Source of the DNA: SXRF01 sp038043465
GTDB taxonomy: Bacteria > Pseudomonadota > Alphaproteobacteria > Rickettsiales > SXRF01
Reading direction: 5' to 3'
Length of the DNA stretch: 64,000 nucleotides
Assembly: GCA_038043465.1 (NCBI GenBank)
Contig: JBBTBX010000009.1
Span: 101,756 to 165,755, forward strand
The position numbers and the translations under genes were made by a program. How positions within the stretch are numbered: the first letter of the stretch is position 1; every line of letters starts with the position of its first letter. A model generated the notes under the pieces. The model was given only the letters and a program-made list of their open reading frames with translations, was not told the origin of the DNA and did no database searches. Below, one piece after another: positions 1 to 8,293 of the stretch.

Positions 1-2
1 GC

Positions 3-485
3 AAGCTGGCAGATGGCATATTGCATAATACGGCTTCAAGCATTATGGCAAGCTGGATTATGTTCATTTTTTTACAGAGTTGTTTTTTTGCCGTTGCCAT
101 CCGCCTTTATCGCGGCCAGAAAACTGATTTAGGTTTTCTTGAACACACACTTGCGCCGGTGATTGGAAAAATATCTTTTGCCGCTGTTCTCTTTTCCTTC
201 GCAATAATAGGTGCGCTGCCAGTTTTTATATTTCCCGGTGTTATCGCCATGCTTACCATAGTTTATATTCCGATGTTCATATTGGATTATAACTACAGCG
301 TAAAACATACTATCACTTCCATATATACTTTACTCGGAAGGATGAAAAAAACATCTTTTATGAATTTATGCCTCATCACTTTATTCTATATGATAGCTAT
401 CGCATTTATAATTCCGATACCGATTGCCATGCCAATTATGGCTGGTTGCCTTTGCTCCATCTATGAAGAACTATCAACCGCATAA
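3..485 (+). CDS. Partial integral membrane protein, 5' end outside window
   Basis: The frame is already open at base 3, so the real start lies upstream; the first possible starts inside the window (TTG at 21, ATG at 45) look internal. The visible part is strongly hydrophobic and fits about four membrane helices, with a Pro/Ile-rich stretch (IIPIPIAMPIM) near the C-terminus and a short charged tail ending YEELSTA. I do not recognise the family. It is followed by about 230 AT-rich bases before the next gene, so nothing nearby suggests a partner. Confidence 0.6.
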   Translation, partial: KLADGILHNTASSIMASWIMFIFLQSCFFAVAIRLYRGQKTDLGFLEHTLAPVIGKISFAAVLFSFAIIGALPVFIFPGVIAMLTIVYIPMFILDYNYSVKHTITSIYTLLGRMKKTSFMNLCLITLFYMIAIAFIIPIPIAMPIMAGCLCSIYEELSTA

Positions 486-715
486 ATATGCTGCAAAGCA
501 GCACTCACCCTTGATTACAGCGTATATTTAACTAATTCAAACGCATAAACAGCTTCTTTGCGTATTTTTTGCTAATTTTTATTGTGCATCGCAGCAAAAA
601 TATCTTTGAAAAACAATAGATTATCCTTTTAATCCACAGAGATTTGTGTTAATATAAATTTAGGGTTAGAAGAGATTTTAATCCAGCAACACATGGGAGG
701 AGGTTAAATAAGCAT

Positions 716-910
716 ATGTTCAACAAGATCACTTTGTTGCTCGTCATATTCGGTGCCATTAACATTGGGCTGGTGACGGTGCTACATGTTGACCTGATCG
801 GCGTATTGTTTGGCACTTTCAGCCACATCATTAGCGTACTGGTCGGCTTATCTGGTCTGTATATGTTACTTACTACATATACGACACTGTTGAAAAAGCC
901 AGTTCACTAA
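716..910 (+). CDS. DUF378-family small membrane protein
   Basis: This 64-residue protein has two hydrophobic helices (about residues 4-26 and 34-55) and the pattern GAINIGL near the N-terminus followed by VGLSGLY, which is typical of the DUF378 (YuzA-like) family of short inner-membrane proteins. The molecular role of the family is unknown. The start is well set: a strong Shine-Dalgarno sequence (GGAGGAGG, about 696-703) precedes the ATG at 716. A rho-independent terminator follows at 942, so it is probably transcribed alone. Confidence 0.8.
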   Translation: MFNKITLLLVIFGAINIGLVTVLHVDLIGVLFGTFSHIISVLVGLSGLYMLLTTYTTLLKKPVH

Positions 911-941
911 ATTCATAGTGAATTATAATTTTTAACTAACT

Positions 942-970
942 CCCCGCTTTGGAAACAAGGCGGGGTTTTG
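942..970. terminator. Bidirectional rho-independent terminator
   Basis: CCCCGC and GCGGGG arms enclose a short A-rich loop and are followed by a T run on the plus strand. The hairpin sits between the stop codons of two convergent small genes (ends at 910 and 971), so it can serve both; the T run is better on the plus side. Confidence 0.75.
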
Positions 971-1204
971 TTATGCAAAACAACCTAAACCATATTTTGC
1001 TTCAAACTCATCAAAATCCGGAGAGCTATTATTTCCTGCAAGATGGCAGGCATCCTCACATTGCTGAGCTATCAAACGATCACGCGCTACGAATTCAACG
1101 ATGTTTTCAATGCTATCGCTATTTTCGGCATTTGCAGAAGCTGCAATCACAGGAATATTTACAGCCAGCGGCTGTTCTTGTTTTTTCCGGACAGAATTAC
1201 GCAT
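971..1204 (-). CDS. Hypothetical small acidic protein
   Basis: A 77-residue protein of unknown family. It begins with a basic segment (RNSVRKKQEQ), then an Ala/Glu/Asp-rich middle, and ends FEAKYGLGCFA. It has no membrane helix or convincing signal peptide. I call it a gene because the ATG at 1204 has an excellent Shine-Dalgarno sequence (AGGAGGTG) about five bases upstream on the minus strand and the stop abuts a terminator. Open frames on the opposite strand here lack such signals. Function cannot be inferred. Confidence 0.6.
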   Translation of the reverse strand: MRNSVRKKQEQPLAVNIPVIAASANAENSDSIENIVEFVARDRLIAQQCEDACHLAGNNSSPDFDEFEAKYGLGCFA

Positions 1205-1336
1205 AACACCTCCTACATGTCTGGTTGGTTATTACCGAGCGCAGTATAGCACCAAGATTGTAAAAAATCTATAAAGAATAATGTGCGAATTCGGGAATTA
1301 TATATTGCAGTGCAATACTATAACTATAGTAATTCT

Positions 1337-1362
1337 AAATAAGAACTGTACAGTTCTTATTT
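1337..1362. repeat. 26-base perfect palindrome
   Basis: The two 13-base halves (AAATAAGAACTGT and its complement) are exactly complementary. It lies just upstream of a composite palindromic element in an otherwise gene-free stretch (1205-1544). It may be part of that element or a binding site; a T run on either side would also let it act as a weak terminator. Confidence 0.6.
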
Positions 1363-1371
1363 GAAGATACG

Positions 1372-1530
1372 CTGCCTGCGGCGCGGAAAATCGGACTTTC
1401 GGTCTCGATTTTCATAATTATTATGTATACATAATAACTATACTCAAAGCAGTTCAAGAATTGGCTAGACAACCGAGACGAAGTGTAGAAAAACTACACG
1501 AGTCGAAGGTTAACAACGCCAATTCTTGAA
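1372..1530. repeat. Composite palindromic element, family 1, copy 1
   Basis: This fills the gene-free stretch between 1205 and 1544. A 29-base core at 1387-1415 (containing CGGACTTTCGGTCTCG) recurs at 21183-21211 and, inverted, at 23217-23243. Here the core is followed by a 20-base perfect palindrome (1418-1437) and then a nested hairpin: outer arms TTCAAGAATTGGC (1453-1465) and GCCAATTCTTGAA (1518-1530) around an inner GTGTAG-loop-CTACAC (1483-1499). No protein is encoded. It resembles small non-autonomous palindromic elements. Confidence 0.7.
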
Positions 1531-1544
1531 ATGAGAAGAGTATA

Positions 1545-1868
1545 TTACAATCCAAGCTGTATATTTATAGCAAGCTCTACTGCTTCCATATCCGATTCAT
1601 TCAACTGACCAATTTTTTCTTTAAGACGCTGCTTGCTTACTGTCGCAATCTGGTCAGCACAAGCTTTGCTGGATTTACCTTTTACAGTAACTAATGCCTC
1701 ACATGGATAAATTTTGCTGATATTACTGGTAAATGGGATAACCTGAATTCGGTTGAGAGCATTATTGGAAGCATTATTACTTACTATAACTGCGGGACGG
1801 GTTTTACCTATTTCTCCGCCGAGTGATGGATCAAACGAAACCCACCAGACTTCACCGCGTTTCATCAA
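1545..1868 (-). CDS. PemK/MazF-family toxin
   Basis: A 107-residue protein with the family hallmarks: RGEVWWVSFDP at the N-terminus, then GKTRPAVIVSN, then IPFTSN, then the segment ADQIATVSKQRL corresponding to the conserved 'D-Q-x-x-x-x-D/K' region. MazF/PemK proteins are sequence-specific endoribonucleases that cut mRNA when their antitoxin is degraded. The gene overlaps the end of the upstream antitoxin gene by 17 bases, the usual antitoxin-first arrangement and probably translationally coupled. Length is normal for the family. Specificity cannot be told from sequence. Confidence 0.85.
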   Translation of the reverse strand: MMKRGEVWWVSFDPSLGGEIGKTRPAVIVSNNASNNALNRIQVIPFTSNISKIYPCEALVTVKGKSSKACADQIATVSKQRLKEKIGQLNESDMEAVELAINIQLGL

Positions 1869-2079
1869 TATCCTGCGTCAGGTTTTCCACCCACTCGCTA
1901 GCTTCAGCTTCGCGCGCTGAATCATTCGCCATATCACGATAGCTGGCAGCAAGTTCTTTGTTCAGTACATAAGGACGCGCTAAACGCTCCAGGAACTGGC
2001 TTATATTCCCCCGCCCTATGACAGCATGTAAGCCCTCATAAACTTTAGAATCCACGGTTATTGTTAGTTTTTTCTGCAT
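1852..2079 (-). CDS. Antitoxin partner of the PemK-like toxin
   Basis: A 75-residue protein beginning KKLTITVDSKVYEGL, a beta strand plus helix typical of ribbon-helix-helix type antitoxins, with an acidic C-terminal tail (EASEWVENLTQDIDE) suited to binding and blocking the toxin. It overlaps the toxin gene by 17 bases. There is no Shine-Dalgarno sequence ahead of the ATG at 2079; instead a promoter and three operator-like boxes run right up to it, so the message may be leaderless and the protein autoregulatory. Confidence 0.75.
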   Translation of the reverse strand: MQKKLTITVDSKVYEGLHAVIGRGNISQFLERLARPYVLNKELAASYRDMANDSAREAEASEWVENLTQDIDETR

Positions 2080-2080
2080 A

Positions 2081-2114
2081 TACGTATATTATACGTATTA
2101 AATACGTATGTCAA
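2081..2114 (-). promoter_or_regulatory. Promoter with three phased TACGTA operator boxes
   Basis: Read on the minus strand, TTGACA (2114-2109) and TATAAT (2093-2088) are both perfect consensus boxes with a 15-base spacer. Three palindromic TACGTA boxes lie at 2081-2086, 2092-2097 and 2103-2108, exactly 11 bases apart, so they face the same side of the helix. A start of transcription 6-8 bases past TATAAT would fall at or next to the antitoxin ATG (2079). Confidence 0.65.
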
Positions 2115-2122
2115 GCATAAGG

Positions 2123-2168
2123 TTGCATTTCCGTATTAATTGTATTACAATGTACTAAATGTAACACA
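2123..2168 (+). promoter_or_regulatory. RelBE-type promoter and operator
   Basis: TTGCAT (2123-2128), a 17-base spacer and TACAAT (2146-2151) make a good sigma-70 promoter. The overlapping sequence TGTATTACA followed by TGTAACACA (about 2141-2168) forms related half sites and resembles the operator style of relBE modules, where RelB represses its own promoter. Confidence 0.55.
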
Positions 2169-2182
2169 TAAGGAATTTATAT

Positions 2183-2398
2183 ATGACATCGGTGCGCCTG
2201 CCGGAAAATATTGATATACAGCTCGAACATCTTTGCGCGCTTACCAAGCGCAGCAAAAGTTTTTATATTAAGGAAGCTCTCACCAACTATCTGGAAGATA
2301 TTGCTGACCAGTATATTGCTATTGACCGCATCTCACGCCCTAAACGCAAATTGCTCACCACAAAAGAAGTGCTCAAAGAGCTTGAAAAGCGGAAATGA
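2183..2398 (+). CDS. RelB/CopG-type antitoxin (ribbon-helix-helix)
   Basis: A 71-residue protein that opens with TSVRLPENIDIQL, the beta strand and first helix of a ribbon-helix-helix DNA-binding fold, followed by a second helix (RSKSFYIKEALTNYL) and a basic C-terminal tail. Such proteins neutralise a RelE-type toxin and repress the operon. An AAGGA ribosome site lies eight bases ahead of the ATG. The stop overlaps the toxin start by four bases (ATGA), indicating translational coupling. Confidence 0.85.
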   Translation: MTSVRLPENIDIQLEHLCALTKRSKSFYIKEALTNYLEDIADQYIAIDRISRPKRKLLTTKEVLKELEKRK

Positions 2399-2655
2399 TA
2401 TACACGGTAAAATGGGATGAGGACGCACTTGAAGATTTATCTTCACTAGGAAAAACCGAAGCAATACGCATCGTTAAAAAAATTGAATCGCACCTAGTTA
2501 AAGATCCGCTAAATCTTGGCAAGCCGCTTACTGGCAACCTCTCTGGCTTATATCGCTACCGAATTGGTGATTACCGTATAATCTATCAAATTTTTAAAAA
2601 TGAACTCATTGTTGTGGTGGTACGAGTTGGACATCGGAGGGATGTTTATGGTTGA
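2395..2655 (+). CDS. RelE/ParE-family toxin
   Basis: An 86-residue protein with the RelE signatures: YTVKWDEDALEDL at the N-terminus, KPLTGNLSGLYRYRIGDYRIIY in the middle (here split as KPLTGNLSGLYRYR and GDYRIIYQI) and VVVRVGHRRDVY at the C-terminus. The RelE toxins of this subgroup cut ribosome-bound mRNA; ParE relatives act on gyrase, and sequence alone does not separate the two with certainty, although the RYRxGDYR and GHRxxVY motifs favour RelE. It is coupled to the antitoxin gene by an ATGA overlap. Confidence 0.88.
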   Translation: MIYTVKWDEDALEDLSSLGKTEAIRIVKKIESHLVKDPLNLGKPLTGNLSGLYRYRIGDYRIIYQIFKNELIVVVVRVGHRRDVYG

Positions 2656-2867
2656 ATAAATAATCTTACTTGCCACTAATTCAAAAATATGCTACTAATA
2701 GTACTAGACTATACAGAAAGCCAATACTAATGGTGTTTTGGTTTTATAGACCGCGAATTTGTTGAGAGTAGCCTACGGTTTGAACGATACAGGGTAAGTA
2801 ACCTAGTAATAGTATAATTTTTTGTCAGGGCATATCTCTATTAATTTTTTTATTATGGAGTATAACT

Positions 2868-3200
2868 ATGTCTACGCTGACAGAAACTAAAACTATTATA
2901 TGGACTGGTCAATCTGGTAAAGAATATCAATATTGGATTTACCCTATTAATACTTCTTTTAACGCAAAATCTGGTAATTACTGTTTTTCTAAAGAGACAT
3001 CTTCTGGCTATTGGACTCCACTCTATTTTGGTGAGTCAGAAGATTTAAGCGGTCGCTTTGACAATCATCACAAGATAGATATGGCTATACGTCGGGGAGC
3101 TACACATATACATGCTCATGTTAATAATGGCAGTAAAATAGCTAGAATAAATGAAGAAACAGACCTGATAAGGAAATGGAATCCTCCATGTAATGGATAA
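2868..3200 (+). CDS. GIY-YIG-like small protein
   Basis: I see a variant GIY-YIG nuclease layout in this 110-residue protein: GNY (around residue 36) in place of GIY, then PLYFGES (YFG in place of YIG), then DLSGRF with an Arg, an HH pair, and near the end EETDLIRKWNPPCN, which carries the expected Glu and the terminal N. GIY-YIG domains cut DNA. Because both name-giving motifs are altered, activity is uncertain. The start has GGAG at about 2855 and a strong terminator follows at once, so it forms its own transcript. Confidence 0.55.
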   Translation: MSTLTETKTIIWTGQSGKEYQYWIYPINTSFNAKSGNYCFSKETSSGYWTPLYFGESEDLSGRFDNHHKIDMAIRRGATHIHAHVNNGSKIARINEETDLIRKWNPPCNG

Positions 3201-3203
3201 GAT

Positions 3204-3240
3204 AAAAAAAAGCCCCAGTATTTCTACTGGGGCTTTTTTT
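3204..3240 (+). terminator. Rho-independent terminator
   Basis: The arms AAAGCCCCAGTA and TACTGGGGCTTT enclose a TTTC loop and are followed by T7. It directly follows the stop of the GIY-YIG-like gene (3200), and because the hairpin is A-rich on its other flank it also works for the convergent minus-strand genes ending at 3266. Confidence 0.9.
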
Positions 3241-3265
3241 AGTAATGTGTGCAAATATTTTGCTA

Positions 3266-3487
3266 TTATGTCGCTGCACGCAGTATAGGGTTTAACCCAT
3301 CAACTATAAAATTGCTAAGATCGGATTGTTTGCTGGCATGCTGGATGTCAAGACCGACTAGCCTACCCTGTGAGTCAATATCGGCTACTATGTCATCGGT
3401 AACAATTACAGTATCCGAGCCAGGACCATCTATAAAGTCTATGTATAAAGAATCGGTTTCTTTATCGTAATTAAATTTCATTTTCAA
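3266..3487 (-). CDS. DUF2283-family protein
   Basis: A 73-residue protein with the family signature YDKETDSLYIDF near the start and then DDIVADIDSQGRLVGLDI. DUF2283 proteins often sit immediately downstream of a small DUF4258-like protein, and the pair is commonly regarded as a toxin-antitoxin-like module, although that role is not established here. Its start overlaps the end of the upstream gene by four bases (ATGA-type overlap), which supports an operon. Confidence 0.8.
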   Translation of the reverse strand: MKMKFNYDKETDSLYIDFIDGPGSDTVIVTDDIVADIDSQGRLVGLDIQHASKQSDLSNFIVDGLNPILRAAT

Positions 3488-3726
3488 TGTTCCTTTGGCT
3501 TAAATCCACGATCAAAAAATATGTTATGCACAGTCTCGCCGTCCTCCAAAGTAATTACGCGAACGAACTTCCGTACTTCAGTTATGTATTTATAATAACG
3601 TATTCTGCCATCAGATTGAAGCATTTTATAATCTGGTGACAAAATAGCCTCTAAGCACCACTCACGCTTCATGTAAGGTCTTTTCTTAGCCATTACATCT
3701 TCTTCAAAATAACGAGTGGTTTTCAT
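3484..3726 (-). CDS. DUF4258-like partner of DUF2283
   Basis: A basic protein of 80 residues (from ATG 3726; an in-frame TTG lies at 3735). It begins KTTRYFEEDVMAKKRPYMKREW and contains DGRIRYYKYI, RVITLEDGETVHNIFFDR near the C-terminus. This pattern is that of small proteins encoded next to DUF2283, and related families are suspected toxins. No Shine-Dalgarno sequence is clear ahead of either start. The operon starts just downstream of the 16S terminator. Confidence 0.65.
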   Translation of the reverse strand: MKTTRYFEEDVMAKKRPYMKREWCLEAILSPDYKMLQSDGRIRYYKYITEVRKFVRVITLEDGETVHNIFFDRGFKPKEH

Positions 3727-3764
3727 AAAAATCAAAATAACACAATATCTTGCCCTATCAATAA

Positions 3765-3800
3765 CAAAAAAGGCTCTGGAAATAATCCAGAGCCTTTTTT
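3765..3800. terminator. Terminator behind the 16S rRNA gene
   Basis: AAAAAAGGCTCTGG and CCAGAGCCTTTTTT form a near-perfect stem with A and T runs on both sides, so it works in either direction. It lies about 150 bases past the 3' end of the 16S gene on the minus strand, and no 23S gene lies between, so it ends a monocistronic 16S transcript. Confidence 0.85.
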
Positions 3801-3947
3801 CATAATTTGTGTGTTCCGCCTTCGTCCAGAGGACTACGGCGTGATTCGAGCATTTAGGCGCAGATGGCGAGGCATCATGTATAATGATTCGTTTAATCAG
3901 TCAGTCACCTGAATAATTCAGGGAAAGCCGAAATAAACAAAATCCTT

Positions 3948-5440
<1,493 letters not shown>

Positions 5441-6046
5441 TTCTGGCAATCGTTCACATGAATTTTATGAACGCTTGCGCAATTTGCCTATATTTCTATA
5501 GGACTTTATTTTCGGAAACACGCACAATATCATCTAATTTGCTACGCCTTGGATTTACGCAAACTAGTTTATTGTGCCCACTAACCACCGAAGTGATTAG
5601 TGATAGTACGCATATGACATTGTGCTGTTAATTTCAACAACAAACATTCAATAAAGAAGCCGACCTATGGTCGGACACCTCCGAAAAGATGCTTTGCTGT
5701 GACACAACGCCACCTGCGCTTAAATGCTCTTCACACTATCAAACTACAGATTAGAAGCCTTGTTTGAGGCACTAATCAAGCAACCTCCGAATCGAAGCCA
5801 CTCAAGAAAGGATGGTCTTTATGACGAATCATAATGGAAGAGTCAAGCATGAAAATCATTTTTTTTGCAATTTTTTTATATTAGTTGTTTTTTCTAGGAT
5901 TTACGCCTATCTTGAGAGGTAGGATCTAGGGAGTTGGGACTAGATTTAAGAGTAAGAGCATAGAAAGTTTTTGACATGCTTCCCATATTTTTATACTAGC
6001 CCCTATAGCCTAGCATCAAGAACCCGATATAATTGAAAATGCACAA
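5441..6046. other. 16S leader and intergenic region without a gene
   Basis: I see no tRNA or credible coding sequence here. On the minus strand it contains the 16S promoter and leader with a small hairpin (GCCGACC-tat-GGTCGG, near 5659-5677). CCGAAAATAAA (minus strand, 5515-5505) can pair with TTTATTTCGG past the 16S 3' end (minus strand, 3937-3928), with one bulge, and may be the processing stem that brings both ends of the pre-16S RNA together. Confidence 0.5.
5819..5846 (-). promoter_or_regulatory. Possible 16S rRNA promoter
   Basis: On the minus strand TTGACT (5846-5841) is followed after 16 bases by TCATAA (5824-5819). The position, about 370 bases upstream of the mature 16S 5' end, suits an rRNA leader. 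The -10 box is imperfect, so this is tentative. Confidence 0.35.
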
Positions 6047-6871
6047 ATGAAACTAGATTTTATAAAAATGAACGGTTCTGGCAACGATTTTATCATTTTT
6101 GATGCCAGAAAACAGGATATAAGCCTGTCTGGAGAGCAAATCCGGCAGATCTCAGCGCGTAACAACTCAGCAACCAAAGGCTGCGACCAGCTCCTTATAT
6201 TGCGCAAGTCTGATATAGCTAATGTTTTTATGCAGATTTACAACGCCGATGGCAGCGAGGTTGATGCCTGTGGCAATGCCACGCGCTGTGTCGTGGATAT
6301 TCTGTATAAAGAATCGGGAAAGCTGCCCGTAGTTATTAAGACCAATACGGCGATTTTGCTGGGGGTAAAACAGCAGGATGATTATATTCTGGTGGATATG
6401 GGTGTACCAAAATTCCGCTGGGGGGATATACCACTTGCAATGCCGATAAGGGAAGCAATACCTAAAATTGAAGAATTAAGCGGTTTAAAAAACCCAACCT
6501 TTGTGAGCATGGGCAATCCACATATTGTGTATTTTACAGATGAGATACCAAGTGATGCCATAGTCACGGAAATTGGTTCGCGCATTGAAAATTTTGCAGA
6601 AGTCTTTCCAAAGAGGATAAATGTCAGCTTTGCAAAAAACACTCCGGAGATTATAGAAGCAAAAATCTGGGAGCGCGGAGCAGGACTCACCAAAGCCTGT
6701 GGCACGGGAGCATGCGCTATTTTAGCAGCAGCATATAAGCAATTTGAAAGAACTGAAGCTCAGGTGAAATTCATGAATTCAGGTGAGGCTGTTCATGTAA
6801 AACTGGAAAACAAACATATATTTCTGGGCGGTCGCATAGAAACAGAGCTTACTGGTATAGTGGAGATATGA
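6047..6871 (+). CDS. dapF: Diaminopimelate epimerase
   Basis: DapF converts LL- to meso-diaminopimelate in the cytoplasm, the last step before lysine and the source of the peptidoglycan cross-linking residue. The 274-residue protein starts KLDFIKMNGSGNDF, the family's N-terminal signature. Both active-site cysteines are present: DACGNATRC near residue 75 and KACGTGACA near residue 218. Length is normal. The ribosome site is weak. Its stop overlaps the mtaB start (ATGA), so the two are one operon. Presence of DapF implies that the organism makes its own cell-wall precursor. Confidence 0.95.
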   Translation: MKLDFIKMNGSGNDFIIFDARKQDISLSGEQIRQISARNNSATKGCDQLLILRKSDIANVFMQIYNADGSEVDACGNATRCVVDILYKESGKLPVVIKTNTAILLGVKQQDDYILVDMGVPKFRWGDIPLAMPIREAIPKIEELSGLKNPTFVSMGNPHIVYFTDEIPSDAIVTEIGSRIENFAEVFPKRINVSFAKNTPEIIEAKIWERGAGLTKACGTGACAILAAAYKQFERTEAQVKFMNSGEAVHVKLENKHIFLGGRIETELTGIVEI

Positions 6872-8235
6872 GTAATCTAGCGTCCGTCATCCCCGTCTTG
6901 CGCGGGGATCTAGAGCAACAAACTCAAGTATCGGAACTTGGCACTAGCCCCCCGCATGAAGCGGGGGTGGCAGAAGCTATAAAAATTATCAATTTCGGTT
7001 GCCGACTGAATATTTATGAGGGTGAGATAATCAAACAGAATGCCGCCGAAGCTGGGCTGGAAAATGCCATTATATTTAACAGTTGCGCGGTGACGGCGGA
7101 AGCTGAACGACAGGTTCGCCAATCTATCCGCAAGGCACGCAAGGAAAATCCTGAAGCAAAAATAATCGTGACTGGTTGTGGCGCGCAGATAAACCCGAAA
7201 GCATATGCCGACATGCCAGAAGTGGACAAAGTGATTGGCAATGAGGAGAAGCTGAAAAGCCAATCATATTCATTACTGACAACCGACAACTGGCAACTGA
7301 CTACTGAAAAAATCCTCGTCAATGACATCATGTCGGTGAAGGAAACAGCGTCACATCTGGTGGCTTCATTCGATGGGAAAGCGCGGGCATTTGTGCAGGT
7401 GCAAAATGGTTGCGACCATCGCTGCACTTTCTGCATCATACCATTCGGGCGAGGCAATAGTCGCAGCGTGCCGATGGGCGAAATCGTAACGCAGGTGCAA
7501 GGTCTTGTGGAGACTGGTTATAATGAAGTGGTGCTGACTGGCGTTGACATAAGCGATTACGGCAAAGATTTGCCTAGTGCGCCAACGCTTGGCAATATGT
7601 GTCGCCGTTTGCTTAATCTTGTGCCGGACTTAAAACGTCTGCGTATTTCTTCAATTGATGCGGTGGAGGTGGATGATGATCTGCTGGATTTATTTGCGAA
7701 TGAACCACGCCTGATGCCACATATCCATATCAGCTTGCAGGCGGGTGACGATATGGTTTTAAAACGCATGAAACGCAGGCATAACCGACAGGATATAGTT
7801 GATTTCTGTGCGAAGCTGCGCGAGCTTCGCCCCGATGTTGTTTTTGGTGCGGATATTATCGCAGGATTTCCCACTGAAACTGATGAAATGTTTGAAAACA
7901 CCCTGAATCTGGTAAAAGAAACTGGGCTTATATATCTGCATGTCTTCCCCTACTCTGCCCGTGCTGGCACGCCCGCTGCCAAGATGCCGCAAGTAGTAAA
8001 AGCCATCCGCAAGGAACGGGCTGCAAGGCTGCGCGAAGCCGGAGAAGTAAACTTACAAAAATATCTTGAGTCGCAAATTGGCGTTACCACTGAAATTCTG
8101 GTAGAAAAAGGTAAAATAGGCAAAACTCCACACTTCGCACCGGTGGAATTGGATAGGGAATGTGAAGCGGGTAGTGTAATAAATTGTGTTATAACAGGAA
8201 GTTATACTTGTAAATTACATGCTAAAATTTTATAA
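6868..8235 (+). CDS. mtaB: tRNA t6A37 methylthiotransferase MtaB
   Basis: MtaB is a radical-SAM enzyme that adds a methylthio group to t6A at position 37 of tRNAs reading ANN codons. The N-terminal domain holds its three cluster cysteines (FGCRLN, FNSCAV, VTGCGA); the radical-SAM motif CDHRCTFC is at residues 182-189. The 455-residue protein is longer than usual at the N-terminus: codons 7-35 are exactly one 87-base palindromic repeat, and EAIKIINFGCRLN, where MtaB proteins normally begin, follows. A second short insert (LTTDNWQLTT, about residues 136-147) is made of a degenerate tandem repeat shared with ftsY. It overlaps dapF by four bases. Confidence 0.92.
   Translation: MSNLASVIPVLRGDLEQQTQVSELGTSPPHEAGVAEAIKIINFGCRLNIYEGEIIKQNAAEAGLENAIIFNSCAVTAEAERQVRQSIRKARKENPEAKIIVTGCGAQINPKAYADMPEVDKVIGNEEKLKSQSYSLLTTDNWQLTTEKILVNDIMSVKETASHLVASFDGKARAFVQVQNGCDHRCTFCIIPFGRGNSRSVPMGEIVTQVQGLVETGYNEVVLTGVDISDYGKDLPSAPTLGNMCRRLLNLVPDLKRLRISSIDAVEVDDDLLDLFANEPRLMPHIHISLQAGDDMVLKRMKRRHNRQDIVDFCAKLRELRPDVVFGADIIAGFPTETDEMFENTLNLVKETGLIYLHVFPYSARAGTPAAKMPQVVKAIRKERAARLREAGEVNLQKYLESQIGVTTEILVEKGKIGKTPHFAPVELDRECEAGSVINCVITGSYTCKLHAKIL
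6886..6972 (+). repeat. Bipartite palindromic element (family 3) inside mtaB
   Basis: The left hairpin GTCATCCCCG...CGGGGATC and the right hairpin CCCCCGC...GCGGGGGTGGCA are separated by about 35 bases; the outer ends are inverted repeats. The element is 87 bases, that is 29 codons, and contributes residues 7-35 of MtaB without a stop. A related copy lies at 9892-9977 between genes and a half copy at 32994-33020. Confidence 0.75.
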
Positions 8236-8293
8236 AACTGCCTATTGCTCTGTAATGCCTAGTGTTATATAATGTCAATGAGAGGAATGAATT

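Noticed and set aside
949..1249. Two plus-strand open frames of 68-85 codons
   Set aside because: They lie opposite the minus-strand gene 971-1204, which has a strong AGGAGG site and ends at a terminator; the plus-strand frames have neither.
1337..1530. Insertion sequence
   Set aside because: There are inverted repeats but no transposase gene and no target duplication that I can see; it is better described as a non-autonomous palindromic element.
5441..6046. Possible tRNA or riboswitch in the 16S leader
   Set aside because: No cloverleaf, CCA end or known aptamer pattern was found; the hairpins are short and fit an rRNA leader.
6868..6975. Frameshift or wrong start in mtaB
   Set aside because: The frame is open through the repeat, the ATG overlaps the dapF stop in the usual ATGA manner, and all MtaB motifs follow in the same frame, so an in-frame insertion explains the long N-terminus better.
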